Assembly: GCA_900541195.1 (NCBI GenBank)
Contig: UQIY01000003.1
Coordinates: forward strand, 23,012 to 87,011
DNA: 64,000 nt
Origin: an uncultured Collinsella sp.
Lineage (GTDB): Bacteria > Actinomycetota > Coriobacteriia > Coriobacteriales > Coriobacteriaceae
Reading direction: 5' to 3'
This document shows positions 1 through 8,092 of the stretch, piece after piece. A program made the translations under genes and the position numbers. The notes under the pieces are model-generated. The model was not told where the DNA came from. It ran no database searches and saw nothing but the letters and a program-made list of their open reading frames with translations. Each line of letters begins with the position of its first letter. The first letter of the stretch is position 1.

Positions 1-1475
1 GGAGGCAAAATCCTTCCCTCGGCGGCCACGTTGCGGAACAGCAGGGAATGGTTGGTGACCACCACGTCGGCATGTGCCGCTCGGCGGCGCGCCCCGTGGA
101 CCAGGCATTTGTCGGGGAAGAACGGACACAGACGACGAGCACACTCGCGCGAAGCCGTCGTAAAGTCGGGACGGTTGACGCTGCGCCAGCGAATGCCGAG
201 CGAATCGAGGTCGCCATCGGCAGATTGGCACACATACGCCATGATCACCGCAACCGCCGTGAGCGTGTCAGCAGGATCGCGCTTGGTGGTGATCTCAACC
301 TGACCACGGCTTATGCGCTCGAGCTTGCGCAGACACGGATAGTGGTCATAGCCCTTGAGTGCACAAAACGACAGGCCCCCGTCCAGCTGCTCGGCGAGCT
401 TTGGTAGCTCATGGTACATAAGCTGGTCGGCAAGATTATTCGATTTGGTCGCAATGCCGACGGTAATGTTGTTTCGGCGGGCGGCCTCGGCGAAGGGCAC
501 GAGATAGGCCATCGACTTACCGACGCCCGTGCCCGCCTCGATCACGCGATGGGTGCCCGTGACCAGCGCATCGCGAACCTCAACCGCCATCGCGATCTGC
601 TCGTCGCGCGGCTCATAGGTGGGGTACATGCGATTGACCAGGCCGCCGGGGGCGTAATCTGCCTCGATCTCTTCACGACTCGGCATCTTAAGGACCGGCA
701 GCTCGTCCGCATCAACGCGATCGTCTGCGCGATCGGCCTTGAGCACATCGGCACGAGCGGCGCTGAGCGAAAATATCGAACCCGGGTTCTGTCCAGCCAA
801 AAAAGAAAAAATGGGGCGATATGACCAAGGCACGTCCGCGTGCATGTCCGCCAAGCGCGCCATAAGGCCCGAAGGCAGGTCGGTAAGTGCGACCAACAGC
901 ACGCGCCACACACCGCACAGGGCATCAACGTCGGCGTTCGCACGGTGCGATACTGAATCGCACCCAAACAAGTCGGCCATAAAAGACAGCTTGTGCGAGG
1001 CCAGGCGCGGAAGTGCGATGCGCGACAGTGCCAGCGAATCGATCCAGATGTCGCTGACGTTGACACCGCCCTTGACCGACTCGATAAACGACCGGTCAAA
1101 CGTGGCGTTATGCGCGATAACAGGACAGCCGCCCACAAAGTCGGCGAGTGCCGCGACGGCCTCGACGGCCGACGGAGCATCTGCCACATCGGCGTTCGTA
1201 ATGCTCGTGAGCTCGGTAATCTCTGCAGGAATCAGCTGCTTGGGATGCACGAACGTATCAAAGCGGTCAATGACCTCGCGGCCCGAAAGGCGGGCCGCGG
1301 AAATCTCAATTAACTCATTGTCCTGCACCGAAAGACCCGTGGTCTCGGTATCGAGGACGATTACGTCCTCCTCGATGAGGCCAAACGATTGCGTCTTAGC
1401 GCGCTCGGCGAGCGTGGCGTAAGAATCGATGACGAACTGCGGCGTTCCAGGAGATACGGCGTCCTCGATTAGCAT
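1..1475 (-). CDS. dinG: DinG-type helicase with N-terminal DnaQ-like exonuclease domain (C-terminus beyond window)
   Basis: Minus-strand translation gives an open frame from the ATG at 1475 to the window edge (about 491 residues; the C-terminal helicase half is missing). An N-terminal DEDDh exonuclease is visible: ExoI DTETTG (about residues 41-46), ExoII IAHNATFD and ExoIII HRANADVDA. A superfamily 2 XPD/DinG helicase follows, with Walker A EAGTGVGKS near residue 315. Cysteines in YPC, CARRLC and DKC resemble the DinG Fe-S cluster ligands, and VVVTNHSLLF follows them. The exonuclease-helicase fusion is the arrangement known from Firmicutes DinG/YpvA-like proteins, with a proposed role in DNA repair. 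It overlaps the end of ddl by 7 nt, so it is probably translationally coupled. The family is clear; the substrate is not. Confidence 0.87.
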   Translation of the reverse strand, partial: MLIEDAVSPGTPQFVIDSYATLAERAKTQSFGLIEEDVIVLDTETTGLSVQDNELIEISAARLSGREVIDRFDTFVHPKQLIPAEITELTSITNADVADAPSAVEAVAALADFVGGCPVIAHNATFDRSFIESVKGGVNVSDIWIDSLALSRIALPRLASHKLSFMADLFGCDSVSHRANADVDALCGVWRVLLVALTDLPSGLMARLADMHADVPWSYRPIFSFLAGQNPGSIFSLSAARADVLKADRADDRVDADELPVLKMPSREEIEADYAPGGLVNRMYPTYEPRDEQIAMAVEVRDALVTGTHRVIEAGTGVGKSMAYLVPFAEAARRNNITVGIATKSNNLADQLMYHELPKLAEQLDGGLSFCALKGYDHYPCLRKLERISRGQVEITTKRDPADTLTAVAVIMAYVCQSADGDLDSLGIRWRSVNRPDFTTASRECARRLCPFFPDKCLVHGARRRAAHADVVVTNHSLLFRNVAAEGRILP

Positions 1476-2434
1476 GCAACGCCCGCCCGGCGGAGACCCA
1501 TACGGATCAGGCTGTCGCACACCTGCGGGAACGTCATGTCGTCGGTATGGCGAATCTCATCGGGATACAGCGACGTATCGGTCATGCCGGGAATGGTGTT
1601 GGTCTCGAGAATGACAGGGCCGTCCTCGCTCACGATAAAATCGCTGCGCGAAACGCCCAGACAGCCGAGGGCCTTATGGGCCGCACAGGCAAGTTCCTGG
1701 GCACGCGCATAGTTTTCGGGCGAAATCTGCGCCGGAATGCGGTGGATGTCTGTGGGGTCGACGTACTTTACATCCAGGTCGTAGAACTCGCAGTCCTCAG
1801 GCTTGCGAATCTCCACAATCGGCAGCGCGCGCACGTCGTCCTCGCCGTACACGCCCACAGTGATCTCGGTTCCCTCGATGCACTTTTCGACCAGCACTTT
1901 ATCGCCGTACTCAAAAGCCTTGGCGATTGCCGCCGGTAGCTCTGAGGGCTCGTGGACGAGCGAAATGCCGTAGCTGGAGCCGTTGACGGCGGGCTTTACA
2001 AAGCACCGCTCGCCACAAATCTCGACGATACAATCGATATCGACCTCGTCGCCCGCCTCAAGCGCCAGGCCGGGGGCAATGGGGATGCCCGCCTTGGCAT
2101 ACAGAAGCTTTGAAACCTCTTTATCGGCGCCACATGCGCTGGCGAGCACGCCTGACGCCGTGTAGGGGATACCCAGCGTCTCCATGGCCCCCTGCATGGC
2201 GCCATCCTCGCCGCCGGCGCCGTGCATGGCGATAAACGCCACGTCGAAGCCACCGGTCGCCATAGTCACCATAAAGTCATCGGCGGCGGTGTCGAGCAGC
2301 TCCACCGAGGTGTAGCCGGCCTCCTTCAGTGCCACCACGACATTCTTTCCAGAATTGAGCGAAATCTCGCGTTCGGCGGAATGGCCGCCCGCCAAGACCG
2401 CTACATGCATGTTCTCTAGGCTTTTACCCGGCAT
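1469..2434 (-). CDS. ddl: D-alanine--D-alanine ligase
   Basis: ATP-grasp ligase that joins two D-alanines for peptidoglycan precursor synthesis in the cytosol. The 321-residue length is normal for the family. Visible features are the N-terminal VLAGGHSAEREISL, the phosphate-binding GSSYGISLV loop, the omega-loop region KYVDPTDIHRIPA, and the C-terminal metal-binding ETNTIPGMTDTSLYP signature. The start at 2434 is supported by an AGGAGGAG ribosome binding site seven bases upstream. The downstream dinG-like gene overlaps its stop codon. It is divergent from rlmN across an 85-bp gap. The Tyr/Lys-Tyr arrangement of the omega loop suggests D-Ala-D-Ala rather than D-Ala-D-Lac specificity (inference). 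Confidence 0.95.
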   Translation of the reverse strand: MPGKSLENMHVAVLAGGHSAEREISLNSGKNVVVALKEAGYTSVELLDTAADDFMVTMATGGFDVAFIAMHGAGGEDGAMQGAMETLGIPYTASGVLASACGADKEVSKLLYAKAGIPIAPGLALEAGDEVDIDCIVEICGERCFVKPAVNGSSYGISLVHEPSELPAAIAKAFEYGDKVLVEKCIEGTEITVGVYGEDDVRALPIVEIRKPEDCEFYDLDVKYVDPTDIHRIPAQISPENYARAQELACAAHKALGCLGVSRSDFIVSEDGPVILETNTIPGMTDTSLYPDEIRHTDDMTFPQVCDSLIRMGLRRAGVAC

Positions 2435-2450
2435 GGGCAGACTCCTCCTC

Positions 2451-2456
2451 TATAAT
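2451..2456 (+). promoter_or_regulatory. Candidate -10 box for rlmN
   Basis: A perfect TATAAT lies 64 bp before the rlmN start in the ddl-rlmN divergent gap. No good -35 element is seen at the normal distance, so this is weak support. Confidence 0.25.
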
Positions 2457-2519
2457 CCCTGCAGCTGATACCATATTGTAGCGATACCCTCTACGTTTCC
2501 CCAAAATCGAAAGGCTTCC

Positions 2520-3572
2520 ATGAATCCCAGGACTAAATCTCAGGACATTCGCGACTTGAGCCAAAACGATATTCGCGAACTTGTCGCCGAACTTGGCCAA
2601 CCCGCTTTTCGCGCAAAGCAGCTCATCGAATGGGTTTTTGAGAAGAACGTTTGTTCGTTTGATGACATGACCAACCTTCCCAAGGCCTTCCGCGAGCAGC
2701 TGAAGGAGGCATTTGCTTTCGACACGCCGACCGGGCTCACCAAACAGGTGTCCAAGGATGGCTCTCGTAAATACCTACTCGAGTACCACGACGGCATCTC
2801 CGTCGAGACCGTCGGCATGCCTCGTCGCAACAAGCTGTCCGTCTGCGTTTCCACCCAGGCAGGCTGCGGCATGGGCTGCGCTTTTTGCGCCACCGGCCTG
2901 AACGGCCTCAAGCGCTCTCTGACCGCTCAAGAGATCGTCGACCAGGTACTTCATGTATCCAACGACTTTGGCGAGCGTGCCACGAGCGTCGTCTTCATGG
3001 GCCAGGGCGAGCCGTTTGCCAACTACGACGAGGTTCTCAAGGCATTGCGCATCCTTAACGATCCCGACGGTATCGGTATTGGAGCCCGTCACCTTACTGT
3101 CTCTACCAGCGGTGTTATTCCTGGCATTCGCAAGTTTGCCGACATTCCCGAGCAGTTTACGCTCGCTGTGTCGTTGCACTCCGCCATCCAGTCCACGCGC
3201 AACAAGATTATGCCTGGCGTCAAGAAGTACACGCTTCTGCGCCTTCATGAGGCACTGCAGCTCTACACCGAAAAGACGGGCCGCCGCCCAACTTATGAGT
3301 ACGCCATGATCGAAGGCGTCAATGACACAAACCCCGAGATGCAGGCGCTCTGCGACTTCTGCGAGGGCACACTGTGCCACGTCAACCTGATTCAGCTCAA
3401 CGATATCGAGGGCAGCCCTCTCAAGCCGTCGCCGATCCATAAGGTGGAAGACCTCCAGCGTCGTCTTGAGTCCCGTGGCATTGAGACCACGATCCGCAAC
3501 TCTCGCGGCAACGATATCGACGCTGCTTGCGGGCAACTCAAACAGCGCTTCAAGGTTCAAAAGAACGCATAG
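2520..3572 (+). CDS. rlmN: Dual-specificity 23S rRNA A2503/tRNA A37 C2-methyltransferase RlmN
   Basis: Radical-SAM methyltransferase that methylates C2 of A2503 in 23S rRNA and usually also A37 of some tRNAs. The protein is 350 residues, typical for the family. The radical-SAM CxxxCxxC motif is in CGMGCAFCATG, followed by the RlmN-typical NGLKRSLTAQEIVDQV. MGQGEPFANYDE, SLHSA and the C-terminal NSRGNDIDAACGQL (resolving cysteine) are all present. It is RlmN rather than Cfr by overall length and C-terminal sequence. An AAAGG ribosome binding site precedes the ATG. It is monocistronic, with an inverted-repeat terminator downstream. Confidence 0.96.
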   Translation: MNPRTKSQDIRDLSQNDIRELVAELGQPAFRAKQLIEWVFEKNVCSFDDMTNLPKAFREQLKEAFAFDTPTGLTKQVSKDGSRKYLLEYHDGISVETVGMPRRNKLSVCVSTQAGCGMGCAFCATGLNGLKRSLTAQEIVDQVLHVSNDFGERATSVVFMGQGEPFANYDEVLKALRILNDPDGIGIGARHLTVSTSGVIPGIRKFADIPEQFTLAVSLHSAIQSTRNKIMPGVKKYTLLRLHEALQLYTEKTGRRPTYEYAMIEGVNDTNPEMQALCDFCEGTLCHVNLIQLNDIEGSPLKPSPIHKVEDLQRRLESRGIETTIRNSRGNDIDAACGQLKQRFKVQKNA

Positions 3573-3589
3573 GGGAGACTCACCCCAAA

Positions 3590-3605
3590 CGTTTCATGTG
3601 AAACA
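3590..3605 (+). other. Degenerate parS-like site
   Basis: CGTTTCATGTGAAACA differs from the parS consensus TGTTTCACGTGAAACA at two positions and keeps the dyad. It lies just after rlmN, about 2.1 kb from the perfect parS cluster. It may be a weak ParB site or may form the upper part of a small hairpin. Confidence 0.4.
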
Positions 3606-3611
3606 TCGAAT

Positions 3612-3641
3612 GGCCTCGGTTGTTTAATTGCAACCGAGGCC
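3612..3641 (+). terminator. rlmN terminator
   Basis: Perfect 11-bp inverted repeat GGCCTCGGTTG/CAACCGAGGCC with an 8-nt loop, starting 39 bp after the rlmN stop. The T-run after it is weak (GTTTCAT). Confidence 0.65.
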
Positions 3642-3702
3642 GTTTCATATCAATCAGCTATCCGCATCACACGATTGTTCAACGACTATTTCGGAAGAAA
3701 TA

Positions 3703-3738
3703 AGGGGTCCTTGTTCCGGTATTCAGACAAGGACCCCT
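3703..3738 (-). terminator. Terminator of the par operon (bidirectional stem)
   Basis: Perfect 12-bp stem AGGGGTCCTTGT/ACAAGGACCCCT. Read on the minus strand it is followed by TTATTTCTT, so it should end the parA-parB-small ORF transcript. It could also stop plus-strand read-through. Confidence 0.75.
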
Positions 3739-3766
3739 ATAAAATAGGCGAGTAATTGTTAGGTAC

Positions 3767-4021
3767 CTAAAAACCCACATTCTCCCATTGATGATTTACC
3801 CAGTCTTGGTTAATCTTGGGATTCTTAGTCACCTGAGCAGTGCGCATAGCGACGTCTTCGGTCATCACATCCATTTTCTTCTTAGATGTATCGACGATAT
3901 CCTGAGCTCCGCGCAACAGTCGACCTCGAAGTTCATCATCTGTCGAAAGCTTATAACCAGCAAAGGCACCAGCGACGACGGTGGTTGCCAACGCAACGAC
4001 CGCGAGAAACTTATTCTTCAT
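3767..4021 (-). CDS. Small membrane-anchored protein of unknown function downstream of parB
   Basis: An 84-residue protein if started at ATG 4021, which has AGGAGG six bases upstream; a longer start at 4039 lies inside parB and lacks this support. Residues 1-24 (MKNKFLAVVALATTVVAGAFAGYK) form a hydrophobic N-terminal segment like a signal anchor. A charged, possibly helical tail follows (DELRGRLLRGAQDIVDTSKKKMDVM). It resembles short YtxH-type envelope proteins, but I do not recognise a family. It overlaps the parB end by 11 nt, so it is the last gene of the parA-parB operon. Its stop codon lies inside a TTAGGTACCTAA palindrome. Confidence 0.7.
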   Translation of the reverse strand: MKNKFLAVVALATTVVAGAFAGYKLSTDDELRGRLLRGAQDIVDTSKKKMDVMTEDVAMRTAQVTKNPKINQDWVNHQWENVGF

Positions 4022-4916
4022 CCTGATCCTCCTGCCCAAATTGAATCATTTCACCAAGGATACGAGAGAGCTCCTCCTCGTCTTTGAACTCGATTTCGAT
4101 TTTGTTCTTACCACGCGAGCTCTTCACGCGTACATTCGTGTTGAACACTTGACGAAGTACTCGAGCGGCCTTTTTGAATGACTGAGGCGTTGCTGGCCTC
4201 GGGGTCCTTGGCGTCTCTCCGGCAGAAAATAACGGAGCAAGATTTTCTGTCGCTCTAACGGAAAGACCTTCTGCGACAACTTTTTCAGCAAGTCGAATCC
4301 TGGCATCTTCATAAGGAACTGCAAGAATCGCCCTTGCATGACCTGCAGTAAGCTTGCCCTCGAAAATCATCTGCTGTACGACTTCCGGAAGATCTAACAA
4401 ACGAAGTGAATTTGTAATTGCAGAACGAGACTTACTGACAGCCTTTGATAACGCCTCCTGCGTCATGCCGCTTGCATCAATCAACTGACGATAACCCTTT
4501 GCCTCTTCGACAGGGTTCAAATCAGAACGTTGAAGATTCTCGATAAGTGCAAGAGCGAGCATTTCCTCATCATTAACTTCCTTAATGATGACTGGCAGTT
4601 CCTCAAGACCAGCAAGTTTTGAAGCCTGGTAACGACGCTCACCGGCAATAATCTCATAGCCGTTTCCATGCTTGCGAACCAACAGTGGTTGCAATACCCC
4701 GTGCTCCTGAATCGATTCACTCAACTCGCGAAGTTCAGTTTCGTTAAAGTGAATTCGTGGCTGATTAGGGTTGGGAACGATATCCTCAATAGGTAGTTTT
4801 GTTTCAGATGTGGCATTTGAAGCCGATGCAGCCGAACCACCGGTCTCGTACTCGGCCTCTGAGACTAATGCATTGAGTCCACGTCCCAATCCGCCACGTT
4901 TCTTTGCGCTAGGCAC
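4011..4916 (-). CDS. parB: Chromosome partitioning protein ParB (Spo0J-type CTPase)
   Basis: ParB binds parS, hydrolyses CTP to slide as a DNA clamp, and forms the origin segregation complex with ParA and SMC. The 301-residue protein has the N-terminal GLGRGLNALVSE motif (ParA-interacting region), the ParB/sulfiredoxin-like CTPase region with the GERRYQA box, then the helix-turn-helix region (EALSKAVSKSRSAITNSLRLLDLP) and a C-terminal dimerisation part. It overlaps parA by 8 nt and sits 0.8 kb from three perfect parS sites. The gene is less GC-rich than neighbours such as dnaA, as is the whole parA-parB-rsmG block. Confidence 0.96.
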   Translation of the reverse strand: MPSAKKRGGLGRGLNALVSEAEYETGGSAASASNATSETKLPIEDIVPNPNQPRIHFNETELRELSESIQEHGVLQPLLVRKHGNGYEIIAGERRYQASKLAGLEELPVIIKEVNDEEMLALALIENLQRSDLNPVEEAKGYRQLIDASGMTQEALSKAVSKSRSAITNSLRLLDLPEVVQQMIFEGKLTAGHARAILAVPYEDARIRLAEKVVAEGLSVRATENLAPLFSAGETPRTPRPATPQSFKKAARVLRQVFNTNVRVKSSRGKNKIEIEFKDEEELSRILGEMIQFGQEDQDEE

Positions 4917-5709
4917 GCTTGATCACCTCTTTTGCAAGGTTCATATACGCTTTTGCACCCTTATTTTGAGGCGCATAGGTAATTACCGGCTCTCCAAAAG
5001 ACGGAGCCTCAGAGATTTTTACGGTACGAGGAATTAAGGTCTTAAAAGCCTTATCGCCAAAGTACGACTGAACTTCCTCAACAACCTGATTCGACAGAGA
5101 AGTACGCGAGTCATACATGGTCATAAGCACACCATAGGTGTCTAAGCCCTTATTCAGACGTGATTTGACCATCTTCATTGACTCAAGCAGCTTCGTAACG
5201 CCCTCGAGTGCGTAATACTCGCACTGTATCGGAATCAAAACGCTATCTGCTGCGGTCAAAGCATTGATGGTAAGCAGGCCGAGCGAAGGAGGACAGTCGA
5301 TAAATATAAAATCGAACTCATCCTGAATCGGCTCAAGCAAATCTTTGAGGCGGGTTTCACGAGCAATTGCGCTTACGAGCTCAATTTCGGCACCTGCAAG
5401 CTGAATTGTCGCCGGAATAACGAATACCTTTTTGCAATTTGTATCAAGAACAAGCGATTCTGCCGGCACGTCATTCAGCAATGCATCATATATGCACTGA
5501 TCAAGGTCTTCTTTTTCAATTCCAAATCCGCTAGTGCTGTTTCCCTGCGGATCAAAATCGACAATCAGTGTCTTGCGTCCCTGTTCACCCAGTGCTGCAG
5601 CAAGGTTTACAGCCGTCGTCGACTTACCGACGCCGCCTTTTTGATTGATGATTGCAATGATACGCGTGTCTTTTGCGCTCTTCGAACGCTTAACGTCGCG
5701 AAATCCCAC
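4909..5709 (-). CDS. parA: Chromosome partitioning ATPase ParA (Soj)
   Basis: Deviant Walker-A ATPase that moves ParB-parS complexes along the nucleoid. Walker A KGGVGKSTTAVNLAAAL starts near residue 24, followed by DFDPQGNSTSGFG and FIDCPPSLGLLTINAL (Walker B). The protein is 266 residues, as usual for Soj. The short basic N-terminus GFRDVKRSKSAKD precedes the ATPase fold. The stop overlaps the parB start (8 nt). The upstream gap holds three parS sites, so ParB binding there could affect transcription of its own operon. Confidence 0.96.
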   Translation of the reverse strand: MGFRDVKRSKSAKDTRIIAIINQKGGVGKSTTAVNLAAALGEQGRKTLIVDFDPQGNSTSGFGIEKEDLDQCIYDALLNDVPAESLVLDTNCKKVFVIPATIQLAGAEIELVSAIARETRLKDLLEPIQDEFDFIFIDCPPSLGLLTINALTAADSVLIPIQCEYYALEGVTKLLESMKMVKSRLNKGLDTYGVLMTMYDSRTSLSNQVVEEVQSYFGDKAFKTLIPRTVKISEAPSFGEPVITYAPQNKGAKAYMNLAKEVIKRA

Positions 5710-5748
5710 GGTCCCTCCTGGTGTGTATTAAAGCTGTCAAACGGAGGA

Positions 5749-5764
5749 TGTTTCACGTGAAACA
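5749..5764 (+). other. parS site 1
   Basis: TGTTTCACGTGAAACA, identical to the bacterial parS consensus and fully palindromic, 40 bp upstream of parA. Confidence 0.92.
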
Positions 5765-5787
5765 TTCCGATTCAATATCAACCGCCA

Positions 5788-5803
5788 TGTTTCACGTGAA
5801 ACA
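5788..5803 (+). other. parS site 2
   Basis: Second perfect TGTTTCACGTGAAACA, 39 bp centre to centre from site 1. The even spacing (39, then 39 bp) would suit ParB clamp loading. Confidence 0.92.
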
Positions 5804-5826
5804 CTGCAAGTTGTTAGTATCCATTA

Positions 5827-5842
5827 TGTTTCACGTGAAACA
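5827..5842 (+). other. parS site 3
   Basis: Third perfect TGTTTCACGTGAAACA, 39 bp after site 2 and ending just before the rsmG stop codon at 5844. Confidence 0.92.
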
Positions 5843-5843
5843 T

Positions 5844-6581
5844 CTAGGCAAGCGGATTCTTCTTTGCCATTCCATTTGCACGAGGCAATGAAACGGATGC
5901 TGGATGACTCTTCTTAAGAACAATGAACTCCCTGTGACCCAAGCCCTCAGGCAAATCGATAGCGTCATTCAAAAGCAAAGTGAAGCCGCAGATCTTAGCC
6001 GCTGACATGCCGGAAGCAAGCTCCTCATCCGTTGGATTGCCCTTCGTGATAACAAATAGACCACCATCCTTGAGGAATGGAGCCGCATACTCAACAAGAA
6101 TCGGTAGAGGGGCAAGTGCGCGGGCGGTTACGACAGAAAACTGCTTCTTATGGCCCCGGGCATATTCTTCAAGGCGATCATGGACTGCATGACCATGTTT
6201 CAATCCAAGAGCGTGAACAAAAGAATTGACAGCATCAACCTTCTTGCCAACAGAGTCAATATAAGTAGCTTTACGATGCGTGGTTATCGTTAATGGAATA
6301 CCAGGGAAGCCCGCACCAGTTCCCATATCGAGCAAAGCTCCCTCAGGAGCCTTATTGATATAAGGGAGCAAGACAAGTGAGTCGAGGATATGAAGTACCG
6401 CAGCGTCTTCTACGTTAAGAATACGGGTGAGGTTGGTTGTCTTATTTGTTTCAAGAACCAAATCCAAATGCTGAATACATTTCCTTAGATAAGCATCAGT
6501 TATATTCAGGGAATACTCTTTGCAATAGGAAGTTAGACGACTCAGCATCTCGTCAGCCTGCTGATCTGTAAGTACAAACAA
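5844..6581 (-). CDS. rsmG: 16S rRNA (guanine527-N7)-methyltransferase RsmG (GidB)
   Basis: SAM-dependent methyltransferase for G527 of 16S rRNA. Typical motifs are NLTRI, HILDSLVLLPYI, LLDMGTGAGFPGIPL (SAM-binding loop), VTARALAPLPILVEYA and the C-terminal HREFIVLKK. I start it at the TTG at 6581 because AAAGGAG lies six bases upstream and this gives 245 residues, near the family size. The longer frame starts with TTG 6629 inside the T-tract of the khpB terminator and is unlikely. It is the usual partner of parA-parB. The stretch from 5844 to 6600 is clearly more AT-rich than the window average. Confidence 0.93.
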   Translation of the reverse strand: MFVLTDQQADEMLSRLTSYCKEYSLNITDAYLRKCIQHLDLVLETNKTTNLTRILNVEDAAVLHILDSLVLLPYINKAPEGALLDMGTGAGFPGIPLTITTHRKATYIDSVGKKVDAVNSFVHALGLKHGHAVHDRLEEYARGHKKQFSVVTARALAPLPILVEYAAPFLKDGGLFVITKGNPTDEELASGMSAAKICGFTLLLNDAIDLPEGLGHREFIVLKKSHPASVSLPRANGMAKKNPLA

Positions 6582-6632
6582 CAGAAGCTCCTTTCTGACA
6601 AAAATCAGTGTATCGAGAACTTTTGACAAAAA

Positions 6633-6659
6633 AAGGGGACGTGGAAACCACGTCCCCTT
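6633..6659 (-). terminator. Terminator after khpB/jag
   Basis: Perfect 12-bp stem AAGGGGACGTGG/CCACGTCCCCTT with a 3-nt loop. On the minus strand it is followed by a run of seven T. It separates the rpmH-to-khpB operon from rsmG. Confidence 0.85.
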
Positions 6660-6677
6660 AGCATAAGCTCGAGTAGA

Positions 6678-7247
6678 TTATCGAGCAACAATCACCACAT
6701 GGCGATCAGGGTCAGAACCCTCAGAATGGGTATCGACGGCATCATTACCACGAAGTGCAATATGAACCAGTCGGCGCTCATAGGCATTCATGGGCGGAAG
6801 CGAAACACTCTTATGAGTACGAATGGCACGCTCGGCGGCAGACTGAGCCATAGAGGCAACCTTGTCCTGACGACGGCTCTTGTAGCCCTCAACGTCAACC
6901 ACAACCGGATACCTAAAGCCAAGCTTGCGGCTCACCAGCAAAGAGAACATAACCTGAAGGGCATCGAGGGTACGCCCATGACGGCCAATGAGAACAGCAA
7001 GATCGGGAGCCGTAACATCCAGAATCAGCTCGCCCTCGTCGCCCTCGTACTCATCAATAGGAGAGTTGGCGGCATCGAAGTGAGAAAGGATGGAACGCAG
7101 AATGGAAATCGCAACATCGGCAATGGTGTCGAGCTCCTCATCGGTCAGCTCTTCACCGGCCTTGTAGCGCTGTGCAATCTCGGGACAATCGCCCGCAATC
7201 TGCGGGGCAACCTCCTCAAGCATATCCTCGATGATCTCTTCAGACAT
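6678..7247 (-). CDS. khpB: RNA-binding protein KhpB (Jag), KH and R3H domains
   Basis: RNA-binding protein that in Gram-positives partners with KhpA and affects cell elongation and division. The KH-type domain shows VLIGRHGRTLDALQVMFSLLV. The R3H domain follows with MNAYERRLVHIAL and HSEGSDPDRHVVI. The start is placed at ATG 7247 (189 residues) because TTGGAG lies just upstream; an in-frame TTG at 7259 contains that ribosome binding site. A TTAGGTACCTAA palindrome lies in the short gap to yidC. The yidC-jag linkage is standard. Confidence 0.94.
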   Translation of the reverse strand: MSEEIIEDMLEEVAPQIAGDCPEIAQRYKAGEELTDEELDTIADVAISILRSILSHFDAANSPIDEYEGDEGELILDVTAPDLAVLIGRHGRTLDALQVMFSLLVSRKLGFRYPVVVDVEGYKSRRQDKVASMAQSAAERAIRTHKSVSLPPMNAYERRLVHIALRGNDAVDTHSEGSDPDRHVVIVAR

Positions 7248-7292
7248 AACGTACTCCAAAAGTTAGGTACCTAAATAAGATTGATATCCCGA

Positions 7293-8063
7293 CTACTTCT
7301 TCTTGTGCGGACGCGGCTTCTTCTCGCGACGGGTAACCTCGACCTGCAGCGGAGCGTTCTTGAGGCGCTCCTCCTCATCGGCCTTGGCCTTGTCGATAAC
7401 CTTCTGCGTCACGAAGATCTGCTGGATAACCTGCCAGGCAGAAGACACGTCGTAGTACAGCAGAACGCCGACGGGCAGGCTCCAGCCCATCCAAAGCATC
7501 ATGACGGTCATGACGACGGCCATCATGCGCATGCTCTGGGCCTGCTGACCGGTCTGATTGCGAGACATATACAGCTGCGGAATCAGGGTCAAGACAGCGA
7601 ACAGAATCAGGCAAACCAGTGCAGGCAGCGCAACCATAAAGCCATCGGCAAAAGAAGCGCTCGGCGTGGTGGTAAGGTCAGGCAGGATGTTGAAGAACGA
7701 GAACGTGCCGTCGCTAAAGTACTGCGGCAGGTTACGCAGCAGCGTAAACAGGGCGAACAGGACAGGCATCTGGATCAACAGCGGCAGACAACCAGCCATG
7801 GGGTTGAACTTGTTCTCGCTGTAGAACTTCTGCATCTCCTCGGCCTGACGCTGGGGGTCGTCAGCGTAGCGCTCCTGGATCTCGAGCATCTTGGGCTGCA
7901 GCACCTGCATGCGCGCCGTCGACTTTGTCGACTTGAGCATGAGCGGCGTCAGCAGCAGACGGATGATGACCACCAGGATGATGATGGACAGGCCCCAGTC
8001 GACCGCAAAGGTCTGGATGAGCTTGAGCAGCTCGAAAAGGATGTTAACGATCCAATCCCACAT
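7293..8063 (-). CDS. yidC: Membrane protein insertase YidC (Oxa1 family)
   Basis: Inserts and folds membrane proteins alone or with SecYEG. The 256-residue protein is the short Gram-positive form without a large periplasmic domain. Hydrophobic segments are seen at about residues 20-40 (LSIIILVVIIRLLLTPLML), 90-115, 145-165 and 180-215. The conserved positively charged arginine of the hydrophilic groove is probably in VIIRLLLTPL. A basic C-terminal tail, RREKKPRPHKKK, suits ribosome contact. No lipobox is evident. It lies in the rpmH-rnpA-yidD-yidC-khpB operon. Confidence 0.95.
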   Translation of the reverse strand: MWDWIVNILFELLKLIQTFAVDWGLSIIILVVIIRLLLTPLMLKSTKSTARMQVLQPKMLEIQERYADDPQRQAEEMQKFYSENKFNPMAGCLPLLIQMPVLFALFTLLRNLPQYFSDGTFSFFNILPDLTTTPSASFADGFMVALPALVCLILFAVLTLIPQLYMSRNQTGQQAQSMRMMAVVMTVMMLWMGWSLPVGVLLYYDVSSAWQVIQQIFVTQKVIDKAKADEEERLKNAPLQVEVTRREKKPRPHKKK

Positions 8064-8092
8064 GTAAGTTTTCCTCCGATAGCGAGTGCCCG

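Noticed and set aside
3759..3770. TTAGGTACCTAA as an iron-repressor (IdeR/DtxR) operator
   Set aside because: The known operator is a 19-bp dyad with different spacing, and the neighbouring genes have no link to iron.
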